Below, piece by piece: positions 7,745-15,770 of a stretch of DNA of 64,000 nt. Under the pieces are notes generated by a model. That model saw only the letters and a program-made list of their open reading frames with translations, had not been told where the DNA came from and searched no databases. Each line of letters begins with the position of its first letter. Within the stretch, counting starts at the first letter, position 1. This stretch comes from JBBDQZ01 sp040905705 (lineage in GTDB: Bacteria > Bacteroidota > Rhodothermia > Balneolales > Natronogracilivirgulaceae), in assembly GCA_040905705.1 (NCBI GenBank), contig JBBDQZ010000063.1, forward strand, positions 1 through 64,000. Reading direction: 5' to 3'. The position numbers and the translations under genes are program-made.

Positions 7745-9598
7745 ATGAACAAAACATTACAGCAGAAACTTGATCATCTGGTATCAAACCCCGGTGTTTA
7801 TCTGTTTAAAAACGCTGGAAAGGAGGTGATCTATGTCGGAAAAGCAAAACGATTGAAGACGCGGGTCCGGTCTTATTTTCAAAGTGCCAAAGATCACAAC
7901 GGGAAAATCCGTGCTATGGTGCGAAAAATTGCCGATCTGGAAATTATTGCAACAGACTCCGAAGCTGAAGCCCTAATTCTGGAAAACCACCTCATTAAAA
8001 AATACCATCCGCGATACAATATTCTCTACCGTGATGATAAGACTTATCCCTATATCTGTGTGACCTGCGAAGATCGTCCACGCGTTTTCCCGACACGAAC
8101 GGTAATCCGGGACGGGAGCCACTATTATGGCCCGTATGACCATGTCGGAAAAATGAAAGTCATGCTGGAGACGATCCGGAAAACCTTTCATTTGTGCACC
8201 TGTGCCTGTTCTTCCCGAATGATTGACCGGAGCAAAGGCATACCCCGGTGGGGGAAATGTTTTGAGGATTATTTCGAAAAGTGCTCGGTGGAGCTGCCCC
8301 TGGAAGAATATCAGCATAAAATGAATCAGGTGGTCCGGTTGCTGAATGGGAAAACACAGGATTTGATCCGCGACCTCAAACAGGAAATGGAGCACTTGTC
8401 GGAAGGCCTTGCATTTGAAAGGGCGGCAGTGGTTCGGAACGGGATTTTAGCCCTGGAAAAATACAGCGCCAGGATGAAAATGGTTGCAAGCGACGGGCTC
8501 GACCGGGATATGTTTGCTCTGCAAGCCGACTGGAACGAGAATATCGCCTGTGGAGTGCTGTTACAGATCCGTGAAGGAAAACTGCTGGGTAAATACCACA
8601 GATATGTGAAAAATATCGAAGGGTTTACCGAATCCGAACTGGTACGCTTATTTATGGAGGATTACTATGCAAGTGACATGGCGGGCCATATTCCCGATGA
8701 GGTATGCAGCAGCCACGAACCGGACGATGAAGAACCCCTGTTTGAATTGTTATGGAAGAACAAAGGCCGAAAAGTCCCGATAGTGTCGCCTCAGCGAGGG
8801 GAAAAAGCACAGTTGATCCGTATGGCGGTATCCAATGCAAAATTGTTGCTCAAAGAGTGGCTGTTGGAGCAGATAAAAGCTGACCAGGGACGTATTCCAC
8901 ATTCGGTTCTTGCACTGGGGAAAGAATTGATGTTACCACAACCTCCACGTCGTATTGAATGTTTCGACATTTCCAACTTCCAGGGTACGCATCCTGTGGC
9001 ATCCATGGTCTGTTTTGTGGACGGACGTCCACGCAAGAGTGAATACAAAAGATTTCATATCAAAACGGTAACCGGCCCGGATGATTTTGCATCCATGCGC
9101 GAGGTGCTCGGAAGGCGGTATCAACGCTTGAAGAAGGAGGGCGGACAACTACCGGGTCTGATTGTGGTGGACGGGGGCAAAGGACAACTCTCAAGTGCCG
9201 TTAAAGTATTGCGTGAAATGGACCTGTCAGATCAGATACCGGTTATCGGACTGGCCAAAAAGCTGGAAGAAGTTTTTATCCCTGAATGGTCCGAATCGCT
9301 GATGATTCCGAAAACTTCCTCCAGCCTGAAATTATTGCAGCGAATCCGGGATGAAGCACACCGGTTTGCCGTTACCTTTCACCGGGAACAGCGCAGTAAA
9401 AAAACGTTTCTGTCAGAGTTGGAGCACATTCCAGGCATAGGCCGAAAAACCGCAGAAAAATTGATCAGGAAATTCGGGTCGGTATCGGGCATTCTTGATC
9501 AGGACCCACAGGTATTGCAGGAAACAGCCGGGAAAAAAGTTGCCGGAATCATCCAGAACCATTTTAATACATCGCTTGTTGATAAAAATAACGCCTGA
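7745..9598 (+). CDS. uvrC: UvrABC excinuclease subunit C
   Basis: UvrC makes both incisions around bulky DNA lesions after UvrA/UvrB recognition. The domains are in the normal order: an N-terminal GIY-YIG nuclease (NPGVYLF, VIYVGKAK, RVRSYF in the first 45 residues), a UVR motif around 205-235 that binds UvrB, the RNase-H-like second nuclease (RIECFDISNFQG, near 400), and C-terminal helix-hairpin-helices (HIPGIGRKTAEKL). Length, about 617 residues, is typical. The ATG at 7745 is preferred; a GTG two codons upstream is also in frame. It stands alone. Confidence 0.97.
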   Translation: MNKTLQQKLDHLVSNPGVYLFKNAGKEVIYVGKAKRLKTRVRSYFQSAKDHNGKIRAMVRKIADLEIIATDSEAEALILENHLIKKYHPRYNILYRDDKTYPYICVTCEDRPRVFPTRTVIRDGSHYYGPYDHVGKMKVMLETIRKTFHLCTCACSSRMIDRSKGIPRWGKCFEDYFEKCSVELPLEEYQHKMNQVVRLLNGKTQDLIRDLKQEMEHLSEGLAFERAAVVRNGILALEKYSARMKMVASDGLDRDMFALQADWNENIACGVLLQIREGKLLGKYHRYVKNIEGFTESELVRLFMEDYYASDMAGHIPDEVCSSHEPDDEEPLFELLWKNKGRKVPIVSPQRGEKAQLIRMAVSNAKLLLKEWLLEQIKADQGRIPHSVLALGKELMLPQPPRRIECFDISNFQGTHPVASMVCFVDGRPRKSEYKRFHIKTVTGPDDFASMREVLGRRYQRLKKEGGQLPGLIVVDGGKGQLSSAVKVLREMDLSDQIPVIGLAKKLEEVFIPEWSESLMIPKTSSSLKLLQRIRDEAHRFAVTFHREQRSKKTFLSELEHIPGIGRKTAEKLIRKFGSVSGILDQDPQVLQETAGKKVAGIIQNHFNTSLVDKNNA

Positions 9599-9708
9599 AT
9601 AAACCGCTTTAGAATAAATTTCGTTTTATAAGTAGTTGCAACACAGGCGGCATATGTAATAAGTGATACGATCCGCTGATTTTTGTGGATTTATTTATAA
9701 ATCAATTG

Positions 9709-9737
9709 TTGCGAAATGATGGAATAAGCATTATAGT
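9709..9737 (+). promoter_or_regulatory. predicted sigma-70-type promoter before the ECF sigma gene
   Basis: TTGCGA at 9709-9714 and TATAGT at 9732-9737 are separated by exactly 17 bases, in the AT-rich 274-base gap before the sigma factor gene. This would give a leader of about 130 bases. It is a sequence match only. Confidence 0.4.
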
Positions 9738-9872
9738 TGTATAATAATGCGACAAACCTCTATCACTATCACCCTAAATATAGTTGGCCTATAGTCAAAT
9801 AGTTACTGTTCTTTTCCGGAACCAGCCTGCATAAGGCAATATGAAAAAAACACTCAGCGTTTAAAGGACTAT

Positions 9873-10502
9873 ATGATGTCGCAAAAACAAAATACTTCCT
9901 TACAGCAAGTTGATGACCATGATCTGGTGCAACGCTATCGCAAGCACAATGATCAGGATGCGTTCAAAGAGCTTTTGAATCGTCATCAGTCTAAAATCTA
10001 CTCCTATATCTACAGCATGGTAGGAAATGCGGAAATTGCCAATGATATCTTCCAGGAGACATTTACCAAGGTCATCACCAAAATGGATGAAACCTATAAC
10101 GAACAGGGTAAATGGATCGCCTGGGTCATGCGTATCGCTCACAATGCGACTATTGACTACCTCCGCAAGAAAAAAAGATTTGTCGATGTCAACTCTCAAG
10201 ATGATCCGGACTATGATTTCTACGACCGGTTAACCGACGAGACGGACAGAGACGCGCAGGAAGTAATTGAAAATAATGAGGCGAAAGACAGCCTCATGAA
10301 GCATATTTCGAGCCTCCCCAAAGAGCAAAGAGAGGTTGTTATGTTGCGACACTATTATGAAATGTCGTTTAAGGAGATTGCCGAGTTGACCAATGTGTCT
10401 ATTAATACGGCACTTGGGCGAATGCGGTATGCCCTTATTAACCTGAGAAAAATGTTTGACAAGGAACATGGAAAAGAAGTTAAATATGTCGAGCGTCGAT
10501 GA
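9873..10502 (+). CDS. RNA polymerase sigma factor, ECF type
   Basis: The protein has 209 residues and only the two sigma regions of the extracytoplasmic-function class. Region 2 covers residues 12-110 (AFKELLNRHQ, IYSYIYSMVG, DIFQETF, NATIDYLRKKK); region 4 covers 145-200 (LPKEQREVVMLRHY, FKEIAELTNVSINTALGRMRYA). It directs RNA polymerase to a small regulon. A purine-rich AAAGGA around 9863 supports the ATG at 9873. The 3' end overlaps the next gene, a membrane protein with an acidic cytoplasmic part, which is the usual arrangement of an ECF factor with its anti-sigma factor. The regulon is unknown. Confidence 0.93.
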   Translation: MMSQKQNTSLQQVDDHDLVQRYRKHNDQDAFKELLNRHQSKIYSYIYSMVGNAEIANDIFQETFTKVITKMDETYNEQGKWIAWVMRIAHNATIDYLRKKKRFVDVNSQDDPDYDFYDRLTDETDRDAQEVIENNEAKDSLMKHISSLPKEQREVVMLRHYYEMSFKEIAELTNVSINTALGRMRYALINLRKMFDKEHGKEVKYVERR

Positions 10503-11109
10503 ACTATGTGTGAAGTACGTCTTTGACGAGCTTGATCCTTCGGAAAATATACTCGTAGAGCAGGCGATGATCGATGATCAGAACCTGCTGATTGAGGTTG
10601 AAAGCCTGAAAAGCACCTGGCGGAAACTGAAAAAGATGCCTGAGTTGCAACCCTCAGAAAATCTTACTGATGCTATTTTGAGTCAGGCCAGAGAACATGC
10701 AAATCAACAGCAGTTTTTCTTCGGCCGGCAATGGAAGAATCCGGGCCTTATGGCAACCGCTGCCGTTGTCCTTTTTAGTTTATCTATTACCACAGCCTAT
10801 TTATTACCTCGCAACAACCATTCCGAACCGGCAACTGCGGGAACACAATGGACGATGGAATCCCATGCGGCTGCCATGAATCTCCCTTCGGTCTATTCCC
10901 TGAACGAAAGAGAAAATAACCGGGATCAGATCAGCCCCTGGATTGACCGGAGTAATATGATCTACCTCGGATCAACCGAAGAACAGGAAATGCTGGGATC
11001 CCGTGACTCCCTTAATATCAACGGTTTCCGGAATTTGCGTACTAACAGACACACCGTTGTTGCCCCGTCTTTGATGAAAGACATCCACCTGACCGGAACT
11101 CAATACTGA
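10468..11109 (+). CDS. probable membrane anti-sigma factor
   Basis: The N-terminal 90 residues are acidic and helical (VDELCVKYVFDELDPSE and on) and end before a single membrane segment at roughly 93-113. About 100 periplasmic residues follow. This topology, and the 35-base overlap with the ECF sigma gene, indicate an anti-sigma factor that holds the sigma at the membrane. It lacks the zinc HxxxCxxC motif found in many such proteins. I use the ATG at 10468; a second ATG at 10486 and a TTG at 10456 are alternatives. Function is inferred from position and topology, not from a recognised domain. Confidence 0.75.
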   Translation: MEKKLNMSSVDELCVKYVFDELDPSENILVEQAMIDDQNLLIEVESLKSTWRKLKKMPELQPSENLTDAILSQAREHANQQQFFFGRQWKNPGLMATAAVVLFSLSITTAYLLPRNNHSEPATAGTQWTMESHAAAMNLPSVYSLNERENNRDQISPWIDRSNMIYLGSTEEQEMLGSRDSLNINGFRNLRTNRHTVVAPSLMKDIHLTGTQY

Positions 11110-11291
11110 CTCGCCTATAAGAGATATCTACGGTTTTTCGTTTGTGCTGCTTACCTCCCGGTGTATTTCAGACAATCCCGGTTTACAGGTGCCACCTTTC
11201 TGATTATATTCTTACCTTTATCAACCGGGTGCCGCATTCATGACAATCCCGTCTGTTTCGGATCCGGAATTCATTCTTTTTAACGGCCTTT

Positions 11292-12110
11292 ATGGGAAAA
11301 GTAATTTCAGTAGCAAACCAGAAAGGTGGTGTTGGCAAAACAACAACCGCGATCAATCTTGCCGCAAGTCTTGCGGCCATTGAACACACCACACTTCTTA
11401 TCGATATTGATCCGCAAAGTAATTCTACCAGCGGCACAGGCTTTGAGTCCAGGGCCATAGAGAAGACCATATACCAGGTGTTGGTCGAAGGAAGCCTGAT
11501 AAATGAAACGGTAATGAAAACCGAGCTGCCTTTTCTGGATATTGTTCCTTCTCATATCAATCTGGTAGGTGCTGAAATTGAAATGGTAGATCGTCCACAG
11601 AGAGAGAAAATATTGCGGTCCGCCATACACGAATTGCGCGATGAATACGATTTTATCATCGTTGATTGTCCTCCTTCACTTGGTCTGTTGACCATCAATG
11701 CACTTACGGCATCCAATTCTGTGCTTATTCCCGTACAATGTGAGTATTTCGCGCTCGAAGGCCTCGGACAACTGCTTAATACCATCAAAATTGTTCGCCA
11801 GAATCTTAACACCACCCTGGATATTGAGGGTGTGGTGCTTACAATGTATGACACCCGCACTCGTCTTTCCAATCAGGTTGCCGACGAGGTCAAGCGCTAT
11901 TTTGACAAAAAGGTTTTTGAAACCGTGATTACCCGGAATGTGCGCCTCGCGGAAGCTCCCAGCTTTGGCAAACCGGTATTATTGTATGATTCCATATCCA
12001 TCGGCTCAAAAAACTATTTGGCCCTGGCCAGGGAAATTGTGGAACGCAATAAGAAACTCTTCAAAAAAAGCTCGGTATTTGCCGAGCAAAACAAACCGGC
12101 CTCCAGTTAA
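11292..12110 (+). CDS. parA: chromosome-partitioning ATPase ParA/Soj
   Basis: ParA is a deviant-Walker ATPase that forms a dynamic DNA-bound gradient used to move the ParB-bound origin region. The deviant P-loop KGGVGKTT lies at residues 11-18, followed by the switch sequences DIDPQSNSTSG and DCPPSLGLL. The length of 272 residues is normal for a chromosomal ParA without an N-terminal helix-turn-helix. parB begins 18 bases downstream, so the pair is an operon. Assignment is very secure. Confidence 0.97.
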   Translation: MGKVISVANQKGGVGKTTTAINLAASLAAIEHTTLLIDIDPQSNSTSGTGFESRAIEKTIYQVLVEGSLINETVMKTELPFLDIVPSHINLVGAEIEMVDRPQREKILRSAIHELRDEYDFIIVDCPPSLGLLTINALTASNSVLIPVQCEYFALEGLGQLLNTIKIVRQNLNTTLDIEGVVLTMYDTRTRLSNQVADEVKRYFDKKVFETVITRNVRLAEAPSFGKPVLLYDSISIGSKNYLALAREIVERNKKLFKKSSVFAEQNKPASS

Positions 12111-12128
12111 ACAGGTAGAGATATCACC

Positions 12129-13046
12129 ATGGCTAAAAAAGTATTAGGCAGAGGTCTTGGAGCGTTTTTCCCGGAATATGATGAATCCGGACAGGGGAGT
12201 TCTGCCGCTGAAGGACAGTCGTCCATGGACAATCGCACATTGCATCGCGTGAATGTGACCATGAGTATTCCGGTAACCGATATTCGGCCCAATCCCCATC
12301 AACCCCGGGAAGATTTTGATGAATTCAAATTGCAGGAGTTGTCCGATTCGATTCGCATGCACGGATTGATCCAGCCGATTACCGTCCGGACTATCGGAAG
12401 CAATCGATTTGAATTGATCAGCGGCGAACGAAGGTTACGGGCCACAAAAATGGCTGGAATTTCCACTATTCCTGCGTATATCCGGGAAGCGGACGACGAT
12501 GACATCATAGCGTTTGCCCTGATTGAAAACCTCCAGAGGGAACAGCTGAACCCTATCGAAGTGGCACTTGGCTATAAACGCCTGCTTGAAGAGTGTTCGT
12601 ATACCCAGGATCAGGTAGCCAAAAAAGTAGGTAAGAACCGAACGACTGTTACCAATATGCTGCGCCTGCTCAATCTGAGAGCGTCCATTCAGTCGGCTCT
12701 TAAATCACAGTCCATTTCAACCGGACATGCACGGGCACTGATTACTGTGGAGGATTCCAAAGTCCAGGACCAGTTGCTCAAACGTGTGGTTGAAGAGGAT
12801 TGGTCTGTACGCCAGATTGAAGATGCCGTCCGTAAACTGGAGATAAAGAAAAAACCACAGAATAAACTGCTCACTGATAAGGATCAGAAAGACGTGCAGC
12901 TGATGGAAATATCCAGCCGCCTTCGAAATAAATACAGTACCCGCGTTCAGATAAAAAAGAAGCAAAAGGGTGGTGAAATCCGATTTGAGTATTATTCGGA
13001 TGACGATCTTGAACGTATCATATCAATGCTTGAATCGGCTGATTAG
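12129..13046 (+). CDS. parB: chromosome-partitioning protein ParB
   Basis: ParB binds parS sites near the origin and spreads as a CTP-dependent clamp. The N-terminal nuclease-like/CTP-binding region shows the NPHQPRE box and the GERRLRATKMAG box. It is followed by a helix-turn-helix (QDQVAKKVGKNRTTVTNMLRLL) and a C-terminal dimerisation region of about 60 residues. Length (305) is typical. It directly follows parA. I found no convincing parS copy in the window: CACGTG cores occur, but their flanks do not match the consensus. Confidence 0.96.
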   Translation: MAKKVLGRGLGAFFPEYDESGQGSSAAEGQSSMDNRTLHRVNVTMSIPVTDIRPNPHQPREDFDEFKLQELSDSIRMHGLIQPITVRTIGSNRFELISGERRLRATKMAGISTIPAYIREADDDDIIAFALIENLQREQLNPIEVALGYKRLLEECSYTQDQVAKKVGKNRTTVTNMLRLLNLRASIQSALKSQSISTGHARALITVEDSKVQDQLLKRVVEEDWSVRQIEDAVRKLEIKKKPQNKLLTDKDQKDVQLMEISSRLRNKYSTRVQIKKKQKGGEIRFEYYSDDDLERIISMLESAD

Positions 13047-13074
13047 GGACGAACTTCAACGGGATGGATAGTAT

Positions 13075-13791
13075 ATGGGATCATTGCTTTTTGTCTGCCT
13101 GATATGGTTGGCGCAACCGGGGTGGGCTGAAGCTGCCACACCTTCATTCAATTTACAGTCAGAGGGCTTTGACGCCTTACAGGAGCCGTTAATTGAGTAC
13201 GAGTACATCGGTATCTTGCCTGGAGAATATGTGTACCAACAGCCACCGGATACTGTTCCCGATCCCTCTGTGGTTTTGCGAAAATCCATCATGCTGCCGG
13301 GATGGGGACAGATCGTCAATCGCCAGATCTGGAAAGTTCCTGTCATTTATGGGCTGCTGGGTGGATTGACCTACTTTGGCATCCGGATGGACCAGAGTTA
13401 TCGTGATTTTCGTGCTGCCTATTATAATAGTCAAAATCCGGATGGAGATGAGCGCTTCGGCCCCACACCCGGCTATATCGATCCGAATCAAAATCCGGAA
13501 TCAATGAGATATAATCGAAATTTGTTTAGAAACAGACGGGATTTCTCCTTTATTGGAATTGTACTGGTCTATGGATTGAACATCGTGGATGCGTATGTTT
13601 TTGCACATATGAGAGATTTTGATGTCAGCGACGATCTGAGTGCGAGTGTCCGTGTGGTTCCCATGCATGCCCGTTTTTCAATGGCCGGCGACGCATGGTC
13701 GTCACAGGTGGATCCCGGAATACAAACATTCACTGCAGGTTCCCTGTTAGGAAACGGAGTAGCAGTTTCGTTAAGAGTCAACCTTCCCTGA
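13075..13791 (+). CDS. DUF5683 domain-containing membrane protein
   Basis: The 238-residue protein has an N-terminal signal-like segment (hydrophobic 3-18), a spacer, and then the conserved DUF5683 block: 'KSIMLPGWGQIVNRQ' followed by two membrane helices around 98-115 and 155-175. Members of this family often follow parAB in Bacteroidota and relatives, as here, but their function is unknown. The gene starts 28 bases after parB and probably shares its transcript. The LPGWGQ motif and helix layout make the family name fairly secure. A role linked to chromosome segregation is speculative. Confidence 0.85.
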   Translation: MGSLLFVCLIWLAQPGWAEAATPSFNLQSEGFDALQEPLIEYEYIGILPGEYVYQQPPDTVPDPSVVLRKSIMLPGWGQIVNRQIWKVPVIYGLLGGLTYFGIRMDQSYRDFRAAYYNSQNPDGDERFGPTPGYIDPNQNPESMRYNRNLFRNRRDFSFIGIVLVYGLNIVDAYVFAHMRDFDVSDDLSASVRVVPMHARFSMAGDAWSSQVDPGIQTFTAGSLLGNGVAVSLRVNLP

Positions 13792-13803
13792 ATAACACAT
13801 TAT

Positions 13804-14496
13804 ATGGAAAAGAAACGCAAACAGATACAGAACAGGTACGATGCCCGGTTTGAAAAAGATGTCTGGAGTGTATTTAAAGTAATGGGCGAATTTGTAGACG
13901 GTTATGAAAAGATGTCGCGTCTCGGTCCGTCCGTATCTTTTTTCGGGTCCGCCCGTTTGAATGAGGATAGCCGGTATTATTCTATGGCGGTAGAAACAGC
14001 GCGTATGCTTACCAGGATCGGGTTTGGAATTATTACCGGTGGCGGTCCGGGATTGATGGAAGCCGGAAACCGTGGAGCACAGCAGTCAGGTGGAACTTCG
14101 GTAGGACTCTGTATATCCCTGCCGCACGAGATAAATAACAATAAATATATCGAGCAGGATTACCGGATTGTATTTAACTATTTTTTTGCACGAAAGGTCA
14201 TGTTTGTCAAGTATGCACAGGGTTTCATTGTCCTTCCCGGCGGATTGGGGACCCTCGACGAACTGTTCGAAGCATTGACGCTGATACAAACTCATAAAAT
14301 ACACCAATTCCCCATAATTATGATGGGTAAAGAGTACTGGGGAGGATTGATCGACTGGATGAAAAAAACCATGGTGGAACAAAAAACCATCGATGCGAAA
14401 GATTTGGAGCTGTTCCATCTTACCGACAACCCGGAGGAAGCTGCAAATATTATATTTGAGTTTTATCAGAACAGGAATCTGCAACCCAATTTTTAA
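13804..14496 (+). CDS. LOG family protein (TIGR00730 type)
   Basis: LOG-family proteins are Rossmann-fold nucleotide 5'-monophosphate phosphoribohydrolases; some release cytokinin-like bases and others act as nucleosidases. The diagnostic motif PGGLGTLDE is present around residues 141-149, with GGGPGLMEAGNRGA upstream (around 80-93) and a conserved FGSAR opening. Older annotations call such proteins lysine decarboxylases, which is not supported for this short type. It starts 12 bases after the DUF5683 gene and likely ends the parAB transcript, since a strong terminator follows. Confidence 0.9.
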   Translation: MEKKRKQIQNRYDARFEKDVWSVFKVMGEFVDGYEKMSRLGPSVSFFGSARLNEDSRYYSMAVETARMLTRIGFGIITGGGPGLMEAGNRGAQQSGGTSVGLCISLPHEINNNKYIEQDYRIVFNYFFARKVMFVKYAQGFIVLPGGLGTLDELFEALTLIQTHKIHQFPIIMMGKEYWGGLIDWMKKTMVEQKTIDAKDLELFHLTDNPEEAANIIFEFYQNRNLQPNF

Positions 14497-14539
14497 TCAT
14501 TCATATTTCTGTTTTTATTAAAAATAAAAAAGCATTAAA

Positions 14540-14559
14540 CTTGCAAGTTGTGCAACTTG
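14540..14559. repeat. overlapping short inverted repeats
   Basis: ACTTGCAAGT (14540-14549) is a perfect palindrome, and CAAGTTG (14544-14550) and CAACTTG (14553-14559) form a second inverted repeat with a two-base centre. The three half-sites share the CAAGTT core. They lie between the LOG gene and its downstream terminator and could be a protein-binding site or alternative RNA hairpins. Confidence 0.4.
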
Positions 14560-14564
14560 ATAAT

Positions 14565-14592
14565 ACGAACCTGCCATCAGGTACGTTTTTTT
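14565..14592 (+). terminator. rho-independent terminator after the LOG gene
   Basis: ACGAACCTG (14565-14573) pairs with CAGGTACGT (14578-14586) through a CCAT loop, with one A-A mismatch, and a run of seven T follows. This is a classic intrinsic terminator for the parAB-DUF5683-LOG transcript. Confidence 0.75.
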
Positions 14593-14622
14593 ATCATTGT
14601 TAATAAAACACATTAATCTAAC

Positions 14623-15615
14623 ATGTTGATTATGAATGCTGTAAAAAGCTCCATGGCTTTGCTTTCTGCCTGCCTGATTATGGCCATTGCCATCGATTAT
14701 TCCCAGGCACAGACCCGGGAAGACGCTATAGCCAGGTTTAACGAAGGGTTCGCATTGTTTAACGAGGAGGGTGATAACCTTGCGGCTATTGCTAAATTCC
14801 AGGAAGCCGTTGCCATCGCCGAACAGGTCGGTCCCGAAGCAGACGATATCCGAAATCGAGCCATCGGCCAGATTCCCCGTTTGGCATTTATGCATGGTGC
14901 CCAGTTTATCAGGGAGCGTAATCTGGAAGAAGCGATAGATGCATTTGAAGAGACGATCGTACTTGCCGAACAATACGGTGATGATCAGATTGCAAGCCGT
15001 GCCCGTGGAAATCTTCCGGCACTTTATCTGAATCTGGGGAACCAGTATTATCGTGATGAGAACAATGAAGCGGCACTCGAAAATTATGAATGGGCCATTC
15101 AGCTGAACCCGTCCTATGTAAGTGCCTATTATCAAATTGGGCTTGTCCATCGGCGAAATAATGATCTGGAGCAGGCTTTGGAATATTTTGATATTTCCAT
15201 AGACCTGGCACGGCAGGAGGGGAATCAGGAGCATGTGGAACGTGGACAGAATGCGGCAAGGGACCATCTGGTTTTCCTCGCCTCTGAAGAGATTACGGAA
15301 GAAAATTACAACAGAGCACTTGAGCTTCTGAACAGAGCCTCCGATTTTGGTGAAAGCGCAAGTATGCACTATCGCTTTGCTGAAGCATATAATTTTTTGG
15401 GACGACACAATGAGGCTCTTTCAAGTGCGGAAAGAGCGTTGGAAATGGAGACCGGTGGACGTGCAGACGAAGCCAGGATCTATTTTGAACTCGGTATTGC
15501 AAATAAGGGGCTTGAAAACAGTACCGCAGCATGCAGTGCCTTTGAAAATGCTTTGGTCGGAGATTTCCAGGCACCTGCCGAACATGAAATTGAGCATGAA
15601 CTGGAATGTAACTGA
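14623..15615 (+). CDS. secreted TPR-repeat protein
   Basis: The 330-residue protein begins with a signal peptide (about 30 residues, ending in SQA-Q). The rest is built of 34-residue-type tetratricopeptide repeats, visible as recurring 'A...Y..LG......N...AL..Y..AI.L.P' patterns, clearest around residues 140-175. TPR arrays bind other proteins; no enzymatic motif is seen. The protein is probably periplasmic or associated with the outer membrane. An ATG three codons in (14632) is an equally good start. It is flanked by terminators on both sides, so it is likely a single-gene unit. Partner and role are unknown. Confidence 0.85.
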   Translation: MLIMNAVKSSMALLSACLIMAIAIDYSQAQTREDAIARFNEGFALFNEEGDNLAAIAKFQEAVAIAEQVGPEADDIRNRAIGQIPRLAFMHGAQFIRERNLEEAIDAFEETIVLAEQYGDDQIASRARGNLPALYLNLGNQYYRDENNEAALENYEWAIQLNPSYVSAYYQIGLVHRRNNDLEQALEYFDISIDLARQEGNQEHVERGQNAARDHLVFLASEEITEENYNRALELLNRASDFGESASMHYRFAEAYNFLGRHNEALSSAERALEMETGGRADEARIYFELGIANKGLENSTAACSAFENALVGDFQAPAEHEIEHELECN

Positions 15616-15664
15616 CACCTGATTCCGGCTTTCTGGTTTACTGAATCATAACCTGTTTTTTTTA

Positions 15665-15695
15665 ACTCCGGCTTGCCTTGCCGGAGTTTTTTTTT
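15665..15695 (+). terminator. rho-independent terminator after the TPR gene
   Basis: ACTCCGGC (15665-15672) pairs perfectly with GCCGGAGT (15680-15687) across a seven-base loop, followed by an uninterrupted T-run to 15695. Confidence 0.9.
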
Positions 15696-15770
15696 GCCTT
15701 AAATATGGGAACATCGTATTCTCATGACTAGCATTCATTTATTTATTTATACACTATTTATTCAGATGTA

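Noticed and set aside
9681..9700. TTGTGGATTT as a possible DnaA box or origin element
   Set aside because: It differs from the TTATNCACA consensus at two positions, stands alone, and no dnaA, dnaN or AT-rich unwinding repeats are nearby.
14518..15408. A 296-codon open frame on the minus strand opposite the TPR gene
   Set aside because: The plus-strand TPR gene has a signal peptide and repeat pattern, while the antisense product has no recognisable feature. It is a compositional shadow.
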